From Malania oleifera (taxonomy: Eukaryota > Streptophyta > Magnoliopsida > Santalales > Ximeniaceae): 64,000 nt of DNA. Below are positions 11,418 through 22,364 of this stretch, piece after piece. Under the pieces are notes generated by a model that made no database searches, was not told where the DNA came from, and saw only the letters and a program-made list of their open reading frames with translations. The stretch's first letter is position 1. Every line of letters begins with the position of its first letter. The position numbers and the translations under genes are program-made. The stretch is from the NCBI RefSeq assembly GCF_029873635.1, contig NC_080418.1:17339522-17403521 (forward strand), in the 5' to 3' direction.

Positions 11418-13595
11418 CCTAACCTCCGACCATACAATGCAAACAAATTCCAACCTTGTTCTCTCCCATGTGTCTTCCTCGGATATAGTCCTTTACACAA
11501 AGGATATAAGTGTCTCCATGTTCCCTCTCTTCATGTTTATATCTCCCGTGATGTGCAATTTGATGAATTTAATTTCCCTTTCAAAAACAGCACAGTATGC
11601 CACTCTCCTCCATCTCAATTCCATCATATTCATCTTCTGAGTCTATCGGATACAAGGGTCTCGACAGCAACAGCTCCTCAAAGTCATCCCTCAATGGACC
11701 ATACAGACACTCCTCACCTCAGCCAGCTCCCAAGCGAAACAAACACACCCAGTCCAGAGCTCTTTGTAACCTCACCTCATGCCACCGACCCAACCTCTTC
11801 TCTGCACTCAGAAAACTTAGAAAAGTCCAAAAATTTTATTCCAAAACACCCAATGATCACCCGGTCCAAAAATAATATCCGAAAACCCAAGCATCTTCCT
11901 GAAGACATGATCCGATACCCAATCCCAAGAGCTCTCCTTGCCGAATCATCCCAACAGCCTATGGAACCTACCTTTTATACCACAGCCATCAAAGATCCAC
12001 TATGGCGCCAAGCAATGAACGTTGAATTTGATGCATTGCTTCATAATCAAACATGGGCACTGGTTCCTCCTGATTCAGCTTCTAACATAATTGGCTCCAA
12101 ATGGGTCTTTCGAATCAAAAGAAATGCGGATGGTACTATCGAACACTATAAAGCGCGTCTTGTCGCCAAAGGCTATTACCAACAACCAGGTATTGATTTT
12201 GGTGAAACATTTAGCCCTGTTGTCAAGCCTACAACAGTACGTACTGTTCTTTCCTTAGCTATCTTGGCTAGTTGGGCTATTCATCAAATCAATATTCAAA
12301 ATGTCTTCTTACATGGGAATTTATCAGAGAAAGTATATATGTCTCAACCCGCTGGTTTTCGTCATCCTCAGTACCCAAACCATGTATGTAAATTACAAAA
12401 AGTTTTGTATGGTCTCAAACAAGCCCCCCGGGCTTGGTTTGCTAGACTCAGTAACAAGTTTCTTGATCTTGGTTTTAAAGGTACTCGATCCGACACTTCC
12501 TTGTTTGTTTATACATCCTCCACGGTTAGAATATTTATTCTTATATATGTGGATGATATTCTCATCACAAGCAATAAACGGTCAGCTATTGATGATTTGC
12601 TATCCGCTTTACACAATGACTTTGCTGTTAAAAAACTGGGTCCTTTACATTTTTTTCTTGGTGTTGAAATGATTCAAAATTCCAAGGGTTTCATTCTATC
12701 TCAACATCGATATATCATGGATATCCTGAAACGTATCAATATGCTAGAAGCAAAACCGGTTCAGACTCCTATGGCCACAGCAACAACACTCTTGGCTTAT
12801 GAACGTGAAGCATTTTCGGACCCAACACTTTATAGAAGCACTATTGGTGCTCTTCAATATCTCTGCATCACCAGACCAGATATAGCATTCACAGTAAACA
12901 AGCTCTCTCAGTTTCTTCGCAAGCCCACAATCCTCCATTGGCAGTCAACCAAGCGCTTGTTGTGCTACCTCAAGCACACCGTGGATTTTGGTCTCCAATT
13001 TCACAAGTCACGCTCCCTTTCACTACAAGCCTACTCCGATGCAGATTGGGCTAGAAGTAGGGATGATCGACGCTCCATAGGTGGCTACTGTGTTTTTCTT
13101 GGGGGCAATCTAATTTCTTGGAGTTGTAAGAAGCAAGCTACTGTAGCTCGCTCAAGCACCAAAGCTGAATATAAAGCATTAGCAAATACCGCGGCTGAGA
13201 TCACATGGTTATGTTCTCTTCTGACTGAACTTGAGATGCTTCCCTCTACAACTCCAATTCTTTGGTGTGACAATATTGGTGCCACATATTTATCCTCAAA
13301 TTCGGTTTTTCATGCTCGAACCAAACATGTTGAGATAGATTTTCATTTTTTTCGAGATATGGTTGCTCGTAGTACATTAGACATCCGCTTCATTTCTACC
13401 AGAGATCAGATCGCTGATATCTTTACCAAGCCCCTATCTTCCTCTCGGTTCTCTCTTCTTCGTGACAAGCTGAACATTGCATCTGCACAGTTAAGCTTTA
13501 GGGGGCGTGTTAGAGACTTATCCACAGCAACAACCAGCGGTTCTTCACAAAGCAGTTACACAAAAATCAGTTCAAATATTTCCCAGGATTCTTGA
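11418..13595 (+). pseudogene. Copia reverse transcriptase and RNase H, long open frame with Asp-to-Asn change
   Basis: This is one open frame from the TGA at 11417 to a stop inside the 3' LTR. The first ATG is at 11553, but similarity starts upstream of it ([27 protein letters not shown]). The RVT_2 domain starts near 11990 ([29 protein letters not shown]) and carries an intact YVDD at 12546-12557. The first metal-binding aspartate, usually in DV(K/N)NAFLHG, is AAT (Asn) at 12291-12293. RNase H follows ([50 protein letters not shown]) and ends [14 protein letters not shown]. No start codon is expected because this is the C-terminal part of a polyprotein. With the Asn substitution the polymerase should be dead even if expressed. 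Confidence 0.92.
13495..13507 (+). other. Polypurine tract of the copia element
   Basis: The G-run AGGGGGCG directly precedes the 3' LTR start TGTTAGAG. It sits inside the open frame that overlaps the LTR, as in many copia elements. Confidence 0.75.
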
Positions 13596-13807
13596 TATGC
13601 AGTTACACGAAGATCAGTTCAAATATTTTCCAGGATTCTTGATATGTTGTTTAGATATGTAATCAGGTTTAAATTCAAATGTATTCCTCTGTTCCTATCT
13701 TTTCATAATTCAGTTGTAACAAAAATATGTTTTACATCTCTATAAATACACGCTTACACTTGTGTTTAAGGTAAGGCAGCAATTCTCCAAATATTTAAGC
13801 TTTTACA
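13508..13807 (+). repeat. 3' LTR of the copia element (300 bp) with a 47-bp tandem duplication
   Basis: Same ends as the 5' LTR. Bases 13553-13599 and 13600-13646 are near-identical 47-bp copies (CAGTTACAC..TTGATATG); the 5' LTR has one. Because both LTRs are copied from one template at insertion, the change arose after integration. Confidence 0.93.
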
Positions 13808-13812
13808 TTTAG

Positions 13813-15906
13813 CAAACTTATTTTAGAAGCAATGAGAAAGGACAGAGAGAGAAGTGATGAGTGATGGTTTACAGAGAAGCATGGGCGTACCGACAGAAGT
13901 CTAAGATTTCTTCTTGATTTCCTATCTTGACCCTTGAGCTGCGCAAGCTCACTGCTTTGATTCTTACACATTATTGATCCCTTTTTTTCTTCTCTGATAT
14001 CTGAACAAGATGAAAGCTGCAGCTGTGTCAAGATCAAGTCCCCATTGTTTCATATCTTTCATGTATGAACAATTCTTGATCAAGACAATTCTGGTGCCAG
14101 TTTAAAGGGAAGGGAGGGTGAGGTTGGAAATCAAGAGGCTCATGGGCCGCCCAGTCCTCCCTCCTAATGAGCCTGCAAACAAAGGGCTAAAATGCTACCA
14201 TTTTATCTGTTGAAGAAGAGGCACCTGCAGAATGCAAACCGGCTGTCATATTATTGTTAACAGAAAAATAGTTTCCACCACAGACAAGAATTAGAACTAT
14301 AGTTTTGCTAAAAACTAATCGTGCGCCTACTTGTTTAATTTTCCAATACACAAACATAGATAATATTGATGTGCTCAAGGCCTGAAGCTATTACTTAAAA
14401 TATGGTGCAAGAAAATGAGACTGGGGAGACACAACACACACTTCATTCAATGTTTAAATAGCGTCCAATAATTCCATAATTCTGCTACATGATGGATTTT
14501 TTGGGAACACAATACGACTACAGACCAGTATAATGGTGGGAATAATCACAGCCACAGTGGCTGTAACAAACTGCTATTACTGCACAGTGACTGATGTGAC
14601 AACTACCGGACTGTTACAATTTTTTTCTTTACTTCTTCTCATTTTCTCTCACTTTTCCTTTCATGCATCAACCTCAACCTTTCTACCATTTTTAGATTAG
14701 TTTTATCTTGTAAGTTGTAGTAATTTATATTTTCAATAATATGACTATGTAAACTATTGACAAATTTATTACACATTTATCAAATCTTTAAGACTTTTAA
14801 CTAATAAAATTTTGGAACCCGTGTAATATTTTATACTTTTTTTATGTTTTATTTTGTTATTGTATTATCTATTTATCAGCTTATTTCAGATAATAATCCA
14901 ATGATCACTTAATATTTACGGTCATAAATATAAAAAGAAATATAATTTCACGTCAATAGCATTTTAAAACAAATAAAAAATTTATTCCTATTAGGAAACA
15001 ATGTTTAGTAGGTTGAACTAGGATTCAAATGCATTAAAAGTATTATTAGGAAGGACTAGAGGCTTTAAACACCCAAATCTACCAACATAGACAAGCTTGT
15101 GCATGCTTGAAAACAATTTATAGCTGTTACACACACTCCTCTTCACATAATATCTGCAACTCCTGCTTTCCACTACATTTACCAATACACTCTGACTATG
15201 CTACCTGTTACTTCTATTTAAAACCATTACTTTAAATACAATGTTTAACATGAATGACGGCACTTGGCTTATAAAGACAATGCATTCCACATGGCTTCAA
15301 CCGATATTATGATGCACAGAGAAGACTGACACCAACAGTTGATTTCACCTTAATGAAAAAACTGCTGCAAGCTGAAGGGATTACAAGCCTATGAAAATCA
15401 AACCCTTTTTTAGAAATCTTATCTATGGAAGGAAGAACACACAAGAAGGTTAAGTACAGACTACAATTTTTATGGAGAAAAGATCAAATTATTATAAGTA
15501 TGCATAGGGGAGGCACAAAATGGGGGCACAATGCATTTACGCAATCAGTAGAAATCAGGAAAGTGTTGTTGTACACATCCAACTATTATGGAAAGCAGGA
15601 GACCGTAAAAGTATGGAATCATAATACTTGGATATTATAAAACTATATATAATTTTAATCATCACCATCATGTCAAATTACAGCTCCAGGAAAAATGATA
15701 ACTGAAATTTCAAATGAAACATTTTTTACAAACACCCTTTTACTACATCATGATGTAGAACTATTATAATATACTAAGTTATAATATACAAAGTTACAAC
15801 AGTTATATACATTGGCGCATTAATAAATAACTGGTAATACATAAGGACCCCCAGAGCTTACTTGAGAATTTTAAACAAGCAACAAATGGAACCTGCTTCT
15901 TTTTTG
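13813..15906. other. Non-coding gene-space DNA between copia insertion and PPR gene
   Basis: No convincing gene was found. On the minus strand there are plausible acceptor-like sites (TTTGTTTGCAG near 14170, TTCTGCAG near 14215) with short open stretches after them, such as one reading GRPMSLLISNL. They could be upstream exons of the possible gene ending at 8535, but I could not assemble a consistent model. The block from 15640 to 15906 is AT-rich and should contain the PPR gene's 3' untranslated region. Confidence 0.4.
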
Positions 15907-18018
15907 TTATGATAAAGACAACCTCATCTGGATATATCTTTGAGCTTCCTCAATGCGACCAAGACGAGTGAGAAGCCCAATGACGCTAGAGTAATGTTCT
16001 TCAGATGCCTTAATTTCATTCCCCTGAGTCATTAGATTGAAGATCTGGCAAGCCTCATCCGCCAACCCCGCTTGCTCGCAAATAGACAGCACCACTTTAA
16101 AAGTAAAGCGACTTGGAGTAAAACCATCAGATATCATCTGAAAAAAAAGACTAATTGCATATTGATACTGAGAATTATATCCATAAGCCTCTATAATGGC
16201 AGTCCATGTCAGAGAACCCTTGCTGGTGATCACATCAAAAACCAACTTTGCTTTGTCCATTGCTTGACAAATCCCATACATTTTCATAATTTCTGCAGAA
16301 ACAAAGGGTGATGATTCAAAACCTTTCTTCAAAATATGCCCATGAATCTCCCTCCCAAGTTTCAAAACTCTTAGTTGACCACAAACACTCAACATTCTTG
16401 CCATTGCAGCTGAGTCTAGCGTGTGCCTTGACAGCTGCATTAACCTAAATATGCGAAGTGCTTCACACAGCTTCCCATTTTCTATGCATGAATCAATCAT
16501 AGCTGTCCATGAAATCACATTCCTTGCATGCATATCATCAAACAACTTAAAAGAATACTCCAATACACCACACCTTGAATACATTACCATCAGAGACGTA
16601 ACTATAGTTACATTGGGCAGAAATCCATTCCTGACAGCATAGCCATGGATCTCCTTTCCTTGTTTCAGTGCTCTCAACTTTGCACATGCCGGAAGAACGG
16701 TGACAACAGTGATTGCATCGGGCTTGATCCCTTCCTGCTGCATCCAAACTACTGACCGCAAAGCCTGCTCACACCTTCCATCGGAGACATATCCTGACAT
16801 CAAAGCAGTCCAAGAAACAGCATTTCTCTCTCTTGAGGCATAAAAAACCTCTCTCCCCAAACCCAGGTCTCTGCACTTGCAGTACATATCAATTAATGCA
16901 GACTGAATAAACAATTGTCTTGAATAACTCTTTGTCTTCAACACGTAAGCATGAACCTCCCGGCCTAATTTATGAGCACACAGTTCTCCAATCACTGGAA
17001 GAATCGTAGTCAGTATAGCTGAGTTTGGGTCTATCTCTTCGCCTGTCATGCACCTGAAACATTCCAAAGCATCCCTTTGCAACCTATTATGCTCTAAACC
17101 TGCGATCATTGCCCCCCACAAAACAACATCTTTTTCAGAAATTTCCTCAAACAGTCTGCAGGCCAGCTTAACCTTGCGACATTTAAAGTACAAATCAACT
17201 AAGCCCGTCTGAAGAATCGAACTACCCATCAACCCGTTTTTAATCAATAAGGCTTGAGTCATTAGACCTTGCAAGAGTGCTGAAGCCCCTGCAAAGCTCT
17301 TTATCAGGCACGAGAAAGTATAAACATTCAATTCAATACCCAGTTCCTGCATTTCTAAGAACGTAAAAAGTGGTTGGCTATACTGCCGCCTGCCTGAAAC
17401 CACACTGCCTCTAAGTAACGCATTCCAAGAGTAGACGCTTTTGCAATGCAAACCATCGAAGACCCGCTTCGCGTCTTCTATCGAACCGCAAGATGTGTAC
17501 ATATGGACAAGCTTAGTACACAAAAACTCGTTACTTTCGAATCCATTTTTTCGGATATAGGTGTGTATTTGCCTGCCTTCCGCTAAAGATTTAGAGCGAA
17601 CGCAAGCAGCAATAAGGTCGGAGAATGTGGTGGCGTTAACCGGGACGCCTTGTAGGTCCATGTAGTCTAATACGGCGAGAGCCTCTTTAAGCTTTCCTTG
17701 TCTGGCAAATCTTTGAATATCCTTGCATATGGAATGTGGATTTTTTAAATGGAGTGGTAAGGACATTGGGAATGCATCCTTTTCAGCGAATAATTGCCGC
17801 TTTTTGGAGGACAATTTGGGGGGCTTTCGGTGACCGGTTGGCGGCCATTGGGTTAGAACTGTTGGGGACAGTGTCGATGCTTTGATATTGAGCAAATTGT
17901 TGTGGTTATGGAGATGCGGAGTTGGAGAGGGTTTAAGGAGGGTCTTGGCGGGGAGAGAAGTGAGATTGGTGAGGTAGAGAAAGGAAGATTGTGATGGTAA
18001 TGATGACGCAGTTTCCAT
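15907..18018 (-). CDS. Pentatricopeptide-repeat protein, PLS type, probably chloroplast-targeted
   Basis: An uninterrupted 703-codon frame starts at the ATG complementary to 18016-18018. The first 70 or so residues are rich in Ser, Thr, Pro and Leu with almost no acidic residues, as in a plastid transit peptide. From about residue 95 to the end run PPR motifs of mixed P, L and S lengths: GRQIHTYIRKNGFESNEF, SWNALLRG, GREVHAYVLKTKSYSRQL, SWTALMSGYVSDGRCEQAL, GKEIHGYAVRNGFLPNV, SWTAMIDSCIENGKLCEAL. It ends RIEEAQRYIQMRLSLS with no E, E+ or DYW domain. PLS proteins bind organelle RNA sequence-specifically and act in editing, splicing or stability. From memory it resembles Arabidopsis At1g71460, unverified here. 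No stop or frameshift is present, so it looks functional and is the only intact host gene in the window. Confidence 0.95.
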   Translation of the reverse strand: METASSLPSQSSFLYLTNLTSLPAKTLLKPSPTPHLHNHNNLLNIKASTLSPTVLTQWPPTGHRKPPKLSSKKRQLFAEKDAFPMSLPLHLKNPHSICKDIQRFARQGKLKEALAVLDYMDLQGVPVNATTFSDLIAACVRSKSLAEGRQIHTYIRKNGFESNEFLCTKLVHMYTSCGSIEDAKRVFDGLHCKSVYSWNALLRGSVVSGRRQYSQPLFTFLEMQELGIELNVYTFSCLIKSFAGASALLQGLMTQALLIKNGLMGSSILQTGLVDLYFKCRKVKLACRLFEEISEKDVVLWGAMIAGLEHNRLQRDALECFRCMTGEEIDPNSAILTTILPVIGELCAHKLGREVHAYVLKTKSYSRQLFIQSALIDMYCKCRDLGLGREVFYASRERNAVSWTALMSGYVSDGRCEQALRSVVWMQQEGIKPDAITVVTVLPACAKLRALKQGKEIHGYAVRNGFLPNVTIVTSLMVMYSRCGVLEYSFKLFDDMHARNVISWTAMIDSCIENGKLCEALRIFRLMQLSRHTLDSAAMARMLSVCGQLRVLKLGREIHGHILKKGFESSPFVSAEIMKMYGICQAMDKAKLVFDVITSKGSLTWTAIIEAYGYNSQYQYAISLFFQMISDGFTPSRFTFKVVLSICEQAGLADEACQIFNLMTQGNEIKASEEHYSSVIGLLTRLGRIEEAQRYIQMRLSLS

Positions 18019-18429
18019 GGCTTATTGTGCCTTGGAAATGGAAATCACGACATCCAACCACCAGAAGCCTAGAACAAGTCTGAGACTTATCTACGGTTTA
18101 GGCTCAAGAAAGAAGTGGCACTCTCACTGACTGCCTCTGTTTCAAGAAGGCTCGGGCTGTTCTCTGCTACGCCCGGGGGACGACGGAGGAGAGTGGTGGG
18201 GGGGGGGGGGGGGGGCGGGGGGGGGTGGGGTGGGGGCGGGCTAACAACCACCTTGCGTTTGGGAGCAATTCGGACACGGATTTAGATTTTACAGTCTTAA
18301 ATTTTTCATTTTTCTGGCAAATAAAACCTTTTGAAATGCGGGCTATAAAGATTCTTTTAAAATTTAGGGCTTGTTTGTTAGTGAGTTTTTGTAAAATTAT
18401 CTTTAAAATTGAGCGTTAAATATAGATAG
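18019..18429. other. 5' flank of the PPR gene
   Basis: Should contain the PPR promoter and 5' untranslated region on the minus strand. Apart from the poly-G tract nothing specific was identified. It ends where the minus-strand copia-type LTR begins at 18430. Confidence 0.5.
18198..18240. repeat. Poly-G tract upstream of the PPR gene
   Basis: Eighteen consecutive Gs (18198-18215), then runs of 9, 4, 5 and 3 Gs broken by single C or T. It lies 180 bases 5' of the PPR start codon, so it reads as poly-C on the coding strand. The whole stretch could fold as a G-quadruplex, or be partly a base-calling artefact. Exact run lengths should be treated as uncertain. Confidence 0.7.
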
Positions 18430-18879
18430 TGTGATCCTAAAAAGGGTGAATTGAATATTCAAAAATTTATGTGAAAGTTTAATAAATTTTAACTATTATT
18501 TTACAAGTAATCTAACTTCTTTTCTCAACAACTTAGTATATCAAAGTATGCTTTGAATATAAATAGATTTATGTTATGATTTATACAAGTAATTAAACTT
18601 CTCATAAATAGTAGCATTCACAGTAGATTTAAATCATCCAAAATATGCTTAATTATAACAGATTTCTATCAATAAAAATATTCTTAATTAGAGCAAGTTG
18701 TTACAATGATTCCAACAATTAATCTAACAATATAATGATAGTAAAATATTCACAACATTCACAGCAGGTATATTTCAAAATAAATATGGTTAGAAATATA
18801 AAAGAGATAAGGTAGTGAGTGACGCCATATTTTTTATAAAGTTCAGCTATCATGCCTACGTCTTTGTTTCAAGCAACCC

Positions 18880-19120
18880 GCTATGAGAATTCACTATCTC
18901 TCCTTCAATAGGCGGAAAACTCTCTCTTTTAGTAGGCGGGGATGTCTTTTATAAACCCTCTTTCAATAGGCGGAGTTATCTCTCTCCTTTACTTAGGGGG
19001 AGTTACCTCTCTCATTTGCTTAGGTGAGGTACATCACTCCTTCACTAGGTAGAGTCGCTTCTCTCTTTTACTTAGGTGGAGTTACCTCTCTCCTTCAATA
19101 GGCGAAGAAGCCTCTAAAGT
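18880..19120. repeat. Degenerate tandem repeats of about 30 bp in the LTR
   Basis: Repeated units of the kind CTCTCTCCTTCAATAGGCGGA and CTCTCCTTTACTTAGGTGGAGTTAC occur about eight times with variable spacing. The related LTR at 19266-21471 has only a few copies of a comparable block near 20670-20790, so the array has expanded in this copy. Confidence 0.75.
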
Positions 19121-19265
19121 GAAAATCCCCTTTCACTTGTTACGAAGATGTAATAACAATATAGTTGTACAAATAGAAGCTCTGAATAGAGTAGACGTAC
19201 ACAATCAAAGCTAATGCACTCTCAAAATGATATTGCTATGAAGTTCGAAGAGATAGGCTAAGTTT

Positions 19266-21471
19266 TGTTAGCCTTACAAGGCTTAAAAACTTGTTTTGAT
19301 GATAACAAATTAGAAGAACTTAACATATTTGGTTAAGTGATGATATTTCAGGACTCAAGTATGTGAATACAAGGTCAAGTGCTCACAAGGATCATTGAAA
19401 GTTTATACTCCAGAGAAAGATGATCAATTGAAACTTAAAGAATATTAAGACATGGATTCAAAGATGATTTAATAAAACTTGAAAATTTGAGAGCATGAAT
19501 ATTTAAGTGAACTTGCTAAAAGCTTAAAGTATATTGAAGCTTGAAGACAAGATGAAGTCAAATAAAGAAGGGCATGAAGACTTAAGTGCTGAGAATGTCA
19601 AAATCTTAAAAAGTTTTTATGTAAGTGCTTCAAACAATTTCAATATGGATGCATGAAACTCTTAGGTTAATTTCTTGGATCTAAATACCTTTTAAAATAC
19701 TTGATAATTATTTTTATAAGATCAAAAGTTATTTTAAAAAGGTTAAAATTATTTTTGGAATGAAAAGCACTAAAACGGGAATTTCCAAATTCTATTATTT
19801 TTTTCTATATCTACATTGATGTGCACTTTTCTCTATCAAACCCTTCTTATCTTAAAAAATGTTCAACATAAAAGTTGTGGTATTTTCTCTTAGATTTCTG
19901 TTGATACCAAGAACGTAAAATTTGGAGTTATATAAAAAAAGTTATGACCAAAATACTAAAGGAGGGTCGAAATTATCAAGCGATTGAAGTTTAATCTCAG
20001 AAAACTGAAGAATTTCCTCAAACAACTGAAGATTAAGTTCAGTCTACTGAAGAATTTCTGAATGAATTTCTAAATAAGTAGTGTATCCTCAGTCGACTAA
20101 CCTTGAAACTTTAGTAGACTGAACCTGAACTTCAGTAGACTGAACCTGAAGTTTAGTAGACTGAACCCTTGGCAACGACTATATTTTTTAAACGTTTTAA
20201 ATTCAAATTTTGTATTTTTTGTGCCCCAAACTTTCTAAAAGACACTCCAAGTAATCTTGGGCAGCACGAATTAAACCTCTATGAGCCTATAAATACATGG
20301 TTTATGAAATCAAAACTTACTAAGAATTAAAAATCAGCAATCAAGCTCTCTTTGCTTTCAATCTTCAAAGGCTCTCTTGCACACATCCTTACTGAAGTTT
20401 TGCTAATAAGTATTGATGAGATTTAATCACTAAAATTGAGCACAAATTATGAATCTTTCAATCAAAGAAAGAAGATCCCGGTGATAAATTTTTTTGAGCT
20501 TCAATTTCATTCCATATTGATATTTACTTTGAAGTATATTAGTGATTTCAATTGTACTAACCAGCTCTATGTGAGAGCATCTCTTGTACACAAAGAATTT
20601 GATCTTGTCTTGTAGTTTCTTTGACGGTCCAAGTTGTTGGATCGTTGTGCCGAGCGTGGGGTATCACTTGGAGAGACATGCTCTAGCCTATTGAAGGAGT
20701 AACCGAACGTGGGGTATCTCTTGGAGAGGGGGCTCCACCCTAAAAGAGGGATTGTAACGGTTTGCTCCGCCCATAAAGGAGTGGTATAGTGGAAACCTTA
20801 GGTGGGCCTAAGGCAAGGACGTAGATTGGGTATAAGCCGAACCTCATAAAAAATCTCGATCTCACTCTCTTCCCTACTCTTATTTGATTTCTTATTTATA
20901 TTAACTACGTGGTTGGATTTTAATTCTTGATCATATATACTACGTGGATTGAAAATTAAATAAACCAAGGTTTAATTTGTTTTTGGGATTGCTGAAACCG
21001 AAAAGGAGTATGTTGGTTGATCATTATAAATTGCGGAAACCTTAAAGGGAGTACGTTGATTGATTAACACTCAAGACAAATTAACTAAAAGTTTATTTAA
21101 AGTTTGAGTTGTGGTTTGTATTAAGGAAACACAATCCATTCATACAGGGCTTGAATCAAATTCATATATGTAGAGTGACAAACAAACTCTACTTTAAGAT
21201 CTTGTAAAAGCTAAAAATTGAAAAAGTACTACATATCATATCTTGATTGAGATATTGTGGTTGAATGGTTTAATGTTTGTTTAATTGATATTGTTGAGAA
21301 TTATTGGCTTGTGTTGATATTTAAGTTGTGGTTAATCTAACTATGCATTAGAAGCTAAAACAAACTTGTGTGTTCACTAAATTAACAAAAGGTTGCAAAT
21401 TTGTTAAAGAGTTAAAAGAAAATTTTAATAACCCAATTCACCCCCATCTTGGGACTACACCTTAACTTTCA
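19266..21471 (+). mobile_element. Solo LTR, SIRE-like copia family, with perfect TSD
   Basis: Begins TGTTAGCCTTACAAGGC and ends CCTTAACTTTCA. It is flanked by AGTTT on both sides (19261-19265 and 21472-21476), so this is a solo LTR left by LTR-LTR recombination. A TATA box (TATAAATA) sits at 20288-20295. It contains the repeated CAGTAGACTGAACC motif and, near its end, AACCCAATTCACCCCC, typical of these long copia LTRs. It lies in the opposite orientation inside the 18430-22364 LTR and is therefore younger. Confidence 0.9.
20109..20169. repeat. Three tandem 21-bp units
   Basis: Three copies of a CTTCAGTAGACTGAACCTGAA-like unit, each built on a near-palindromic TTCAGT..ACTGAA core. Similar GGTCGACTGAA motifs are scattered at 20000-20100, 21700-21950 and 39610-39800. 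Confidence 0.85.
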
Positions 21472-22364
21472 AGTTTTTTGGTTTTGAAAAGCTATAAGCT
21501 TGAAAATATGAACACAGAAAATGCTTTCAAAAAGCACGGCCCAAATCATCTTTGATATTCAATAGTAGGTGTAATATCTTGTTTAAAACATGTTTAGGGT
21601 TAACTATTTATATGTAGGTTTGAATTATAGTTATTACACGTGCTTTGGTAACTTAATATTTGAGAGTTGAAAAGATTTTTTGTCATTTATGAAACTTATC
21701 GCAGTGCTTCGGTCGACTGAACTGAATGTTCAGTCACCCGAACCAATTAAATCAAAATTTTCAAAATTGGCACTAGCCATTCGGTTGACTGAACTCTTAC
21801 TTCAATTGCCCGAACACATTCGGTCGACTGAACTTGAGGTTTGGTCGTCTGAACCAACTGTGTCTAGAACTTAACAATGGCAGTTGTCATTCTAAACCAG
21901 TTTATTCAAACTTCTGCATTCGGTCTACTGAGCATGATGCCTCAGGCCCCCAAACATCCTGAAATTCAAATTCCTTTATATTTTGATTCCAAGAATGATT
22001 TTGATCTTTTGAAATAATATTTGGACTTTGTAAAAAAATATTTTCCAAGACTTTAAAAGGTATCTAGGGTCCAAATAAGTAACCTAAGAGTTTCGTAACA
22101 AGAACTAACATGAGATGTACTTACATGAATTTCTAGTGTACAATAGACATAATAACCTATCTAGGTCTTCATGTCCTTAAGCTTGGTCTTCATCCAAGCT
22201 TTTCTTCAACAGTCATCTTTCATTTACTTGTGTGCTTTATAACTTTCCAATTTACATCTTTCATTGTGTTTTTATACTGTAATACATGTATACACACTTA
22301 ATGACACAATTAGATGTCTTGGTTTGTCATTATCAAAGCAAGATTAAGCTTTGTTAGGTCAACA

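Larger units (their letters stand above)
9032..13807 (+). mobile_element. Young Ty1/copia element with perfect TSD
   Basis: Two short LTRs (9032-9307 and 13508-13807) begin TGTTAGAGACTTATCCACAG and end CTTTTACA. They are flanked by identical 5-bp TTTAG (9027-9031 and 13808-13812), so both ends are intact. The order gag, protease, integrase, RT, RNase H is diagnostic of Ty1/copia. The short LTRs and gag N-terminus resemble the Ale/Retrofit lineage (inference). Three frameshifts, one stop and one catalytic substitution make the copy inactive, though most of the RT/RNase H frame is open, so decay is recent compared with its neighbours. Confidence 0.96.
18430..22364 (-). mobile_element. Minus-strand copia-type (SIRE-like) 3' LTR, split by a later insertion
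   Basis: On the minus strand it starts TGTTGACCTAACAAAGC at 22364, after a purine-rich AAGAGGAGAT, and ends CCTTTTTAGGATCACA at 18430. The two halves (22364-21472 and 19260-18430) become one LTR of about 1.73 kb once the 19266-21471 insertion and one TSD copy are removed. The lower half holds GACGTAGGCATGATAGC and AACTTTATAAAAAATATGG, corresponding to GACGTAGATTGGGTATAAGC and the like in the nested copy, so the two LTRs are related. Assignment to SIRE-like Ty1/copia rests on the purine tract followed by TGTTG and the long LTR, and is inference. Confidence 0.75.

Noticed and set aside
11597-11875. Plus-strand Ser-rich frame overlapping the copia polyprotein
   Set aside because: Shadow frame of the linker between integrase and reverse transcriptase.
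15425-15640. 71-codon frame MEGRTHKKVKYRLQF
   Set aside because: Lies in AT-rich flank downstream of the PPR gene with no homology I recognise. Length is compatible with chance.
18225-18419. 64-codon frame beginning in the poly-G tract
   Set aside because: Its start is a product of low-complexity sequence and no family is recognisable.
18830-19140. CRISPR-like array
   Set aside because: Repeat units are degenerate with no constant spacer length, and the context is a plant LTR.
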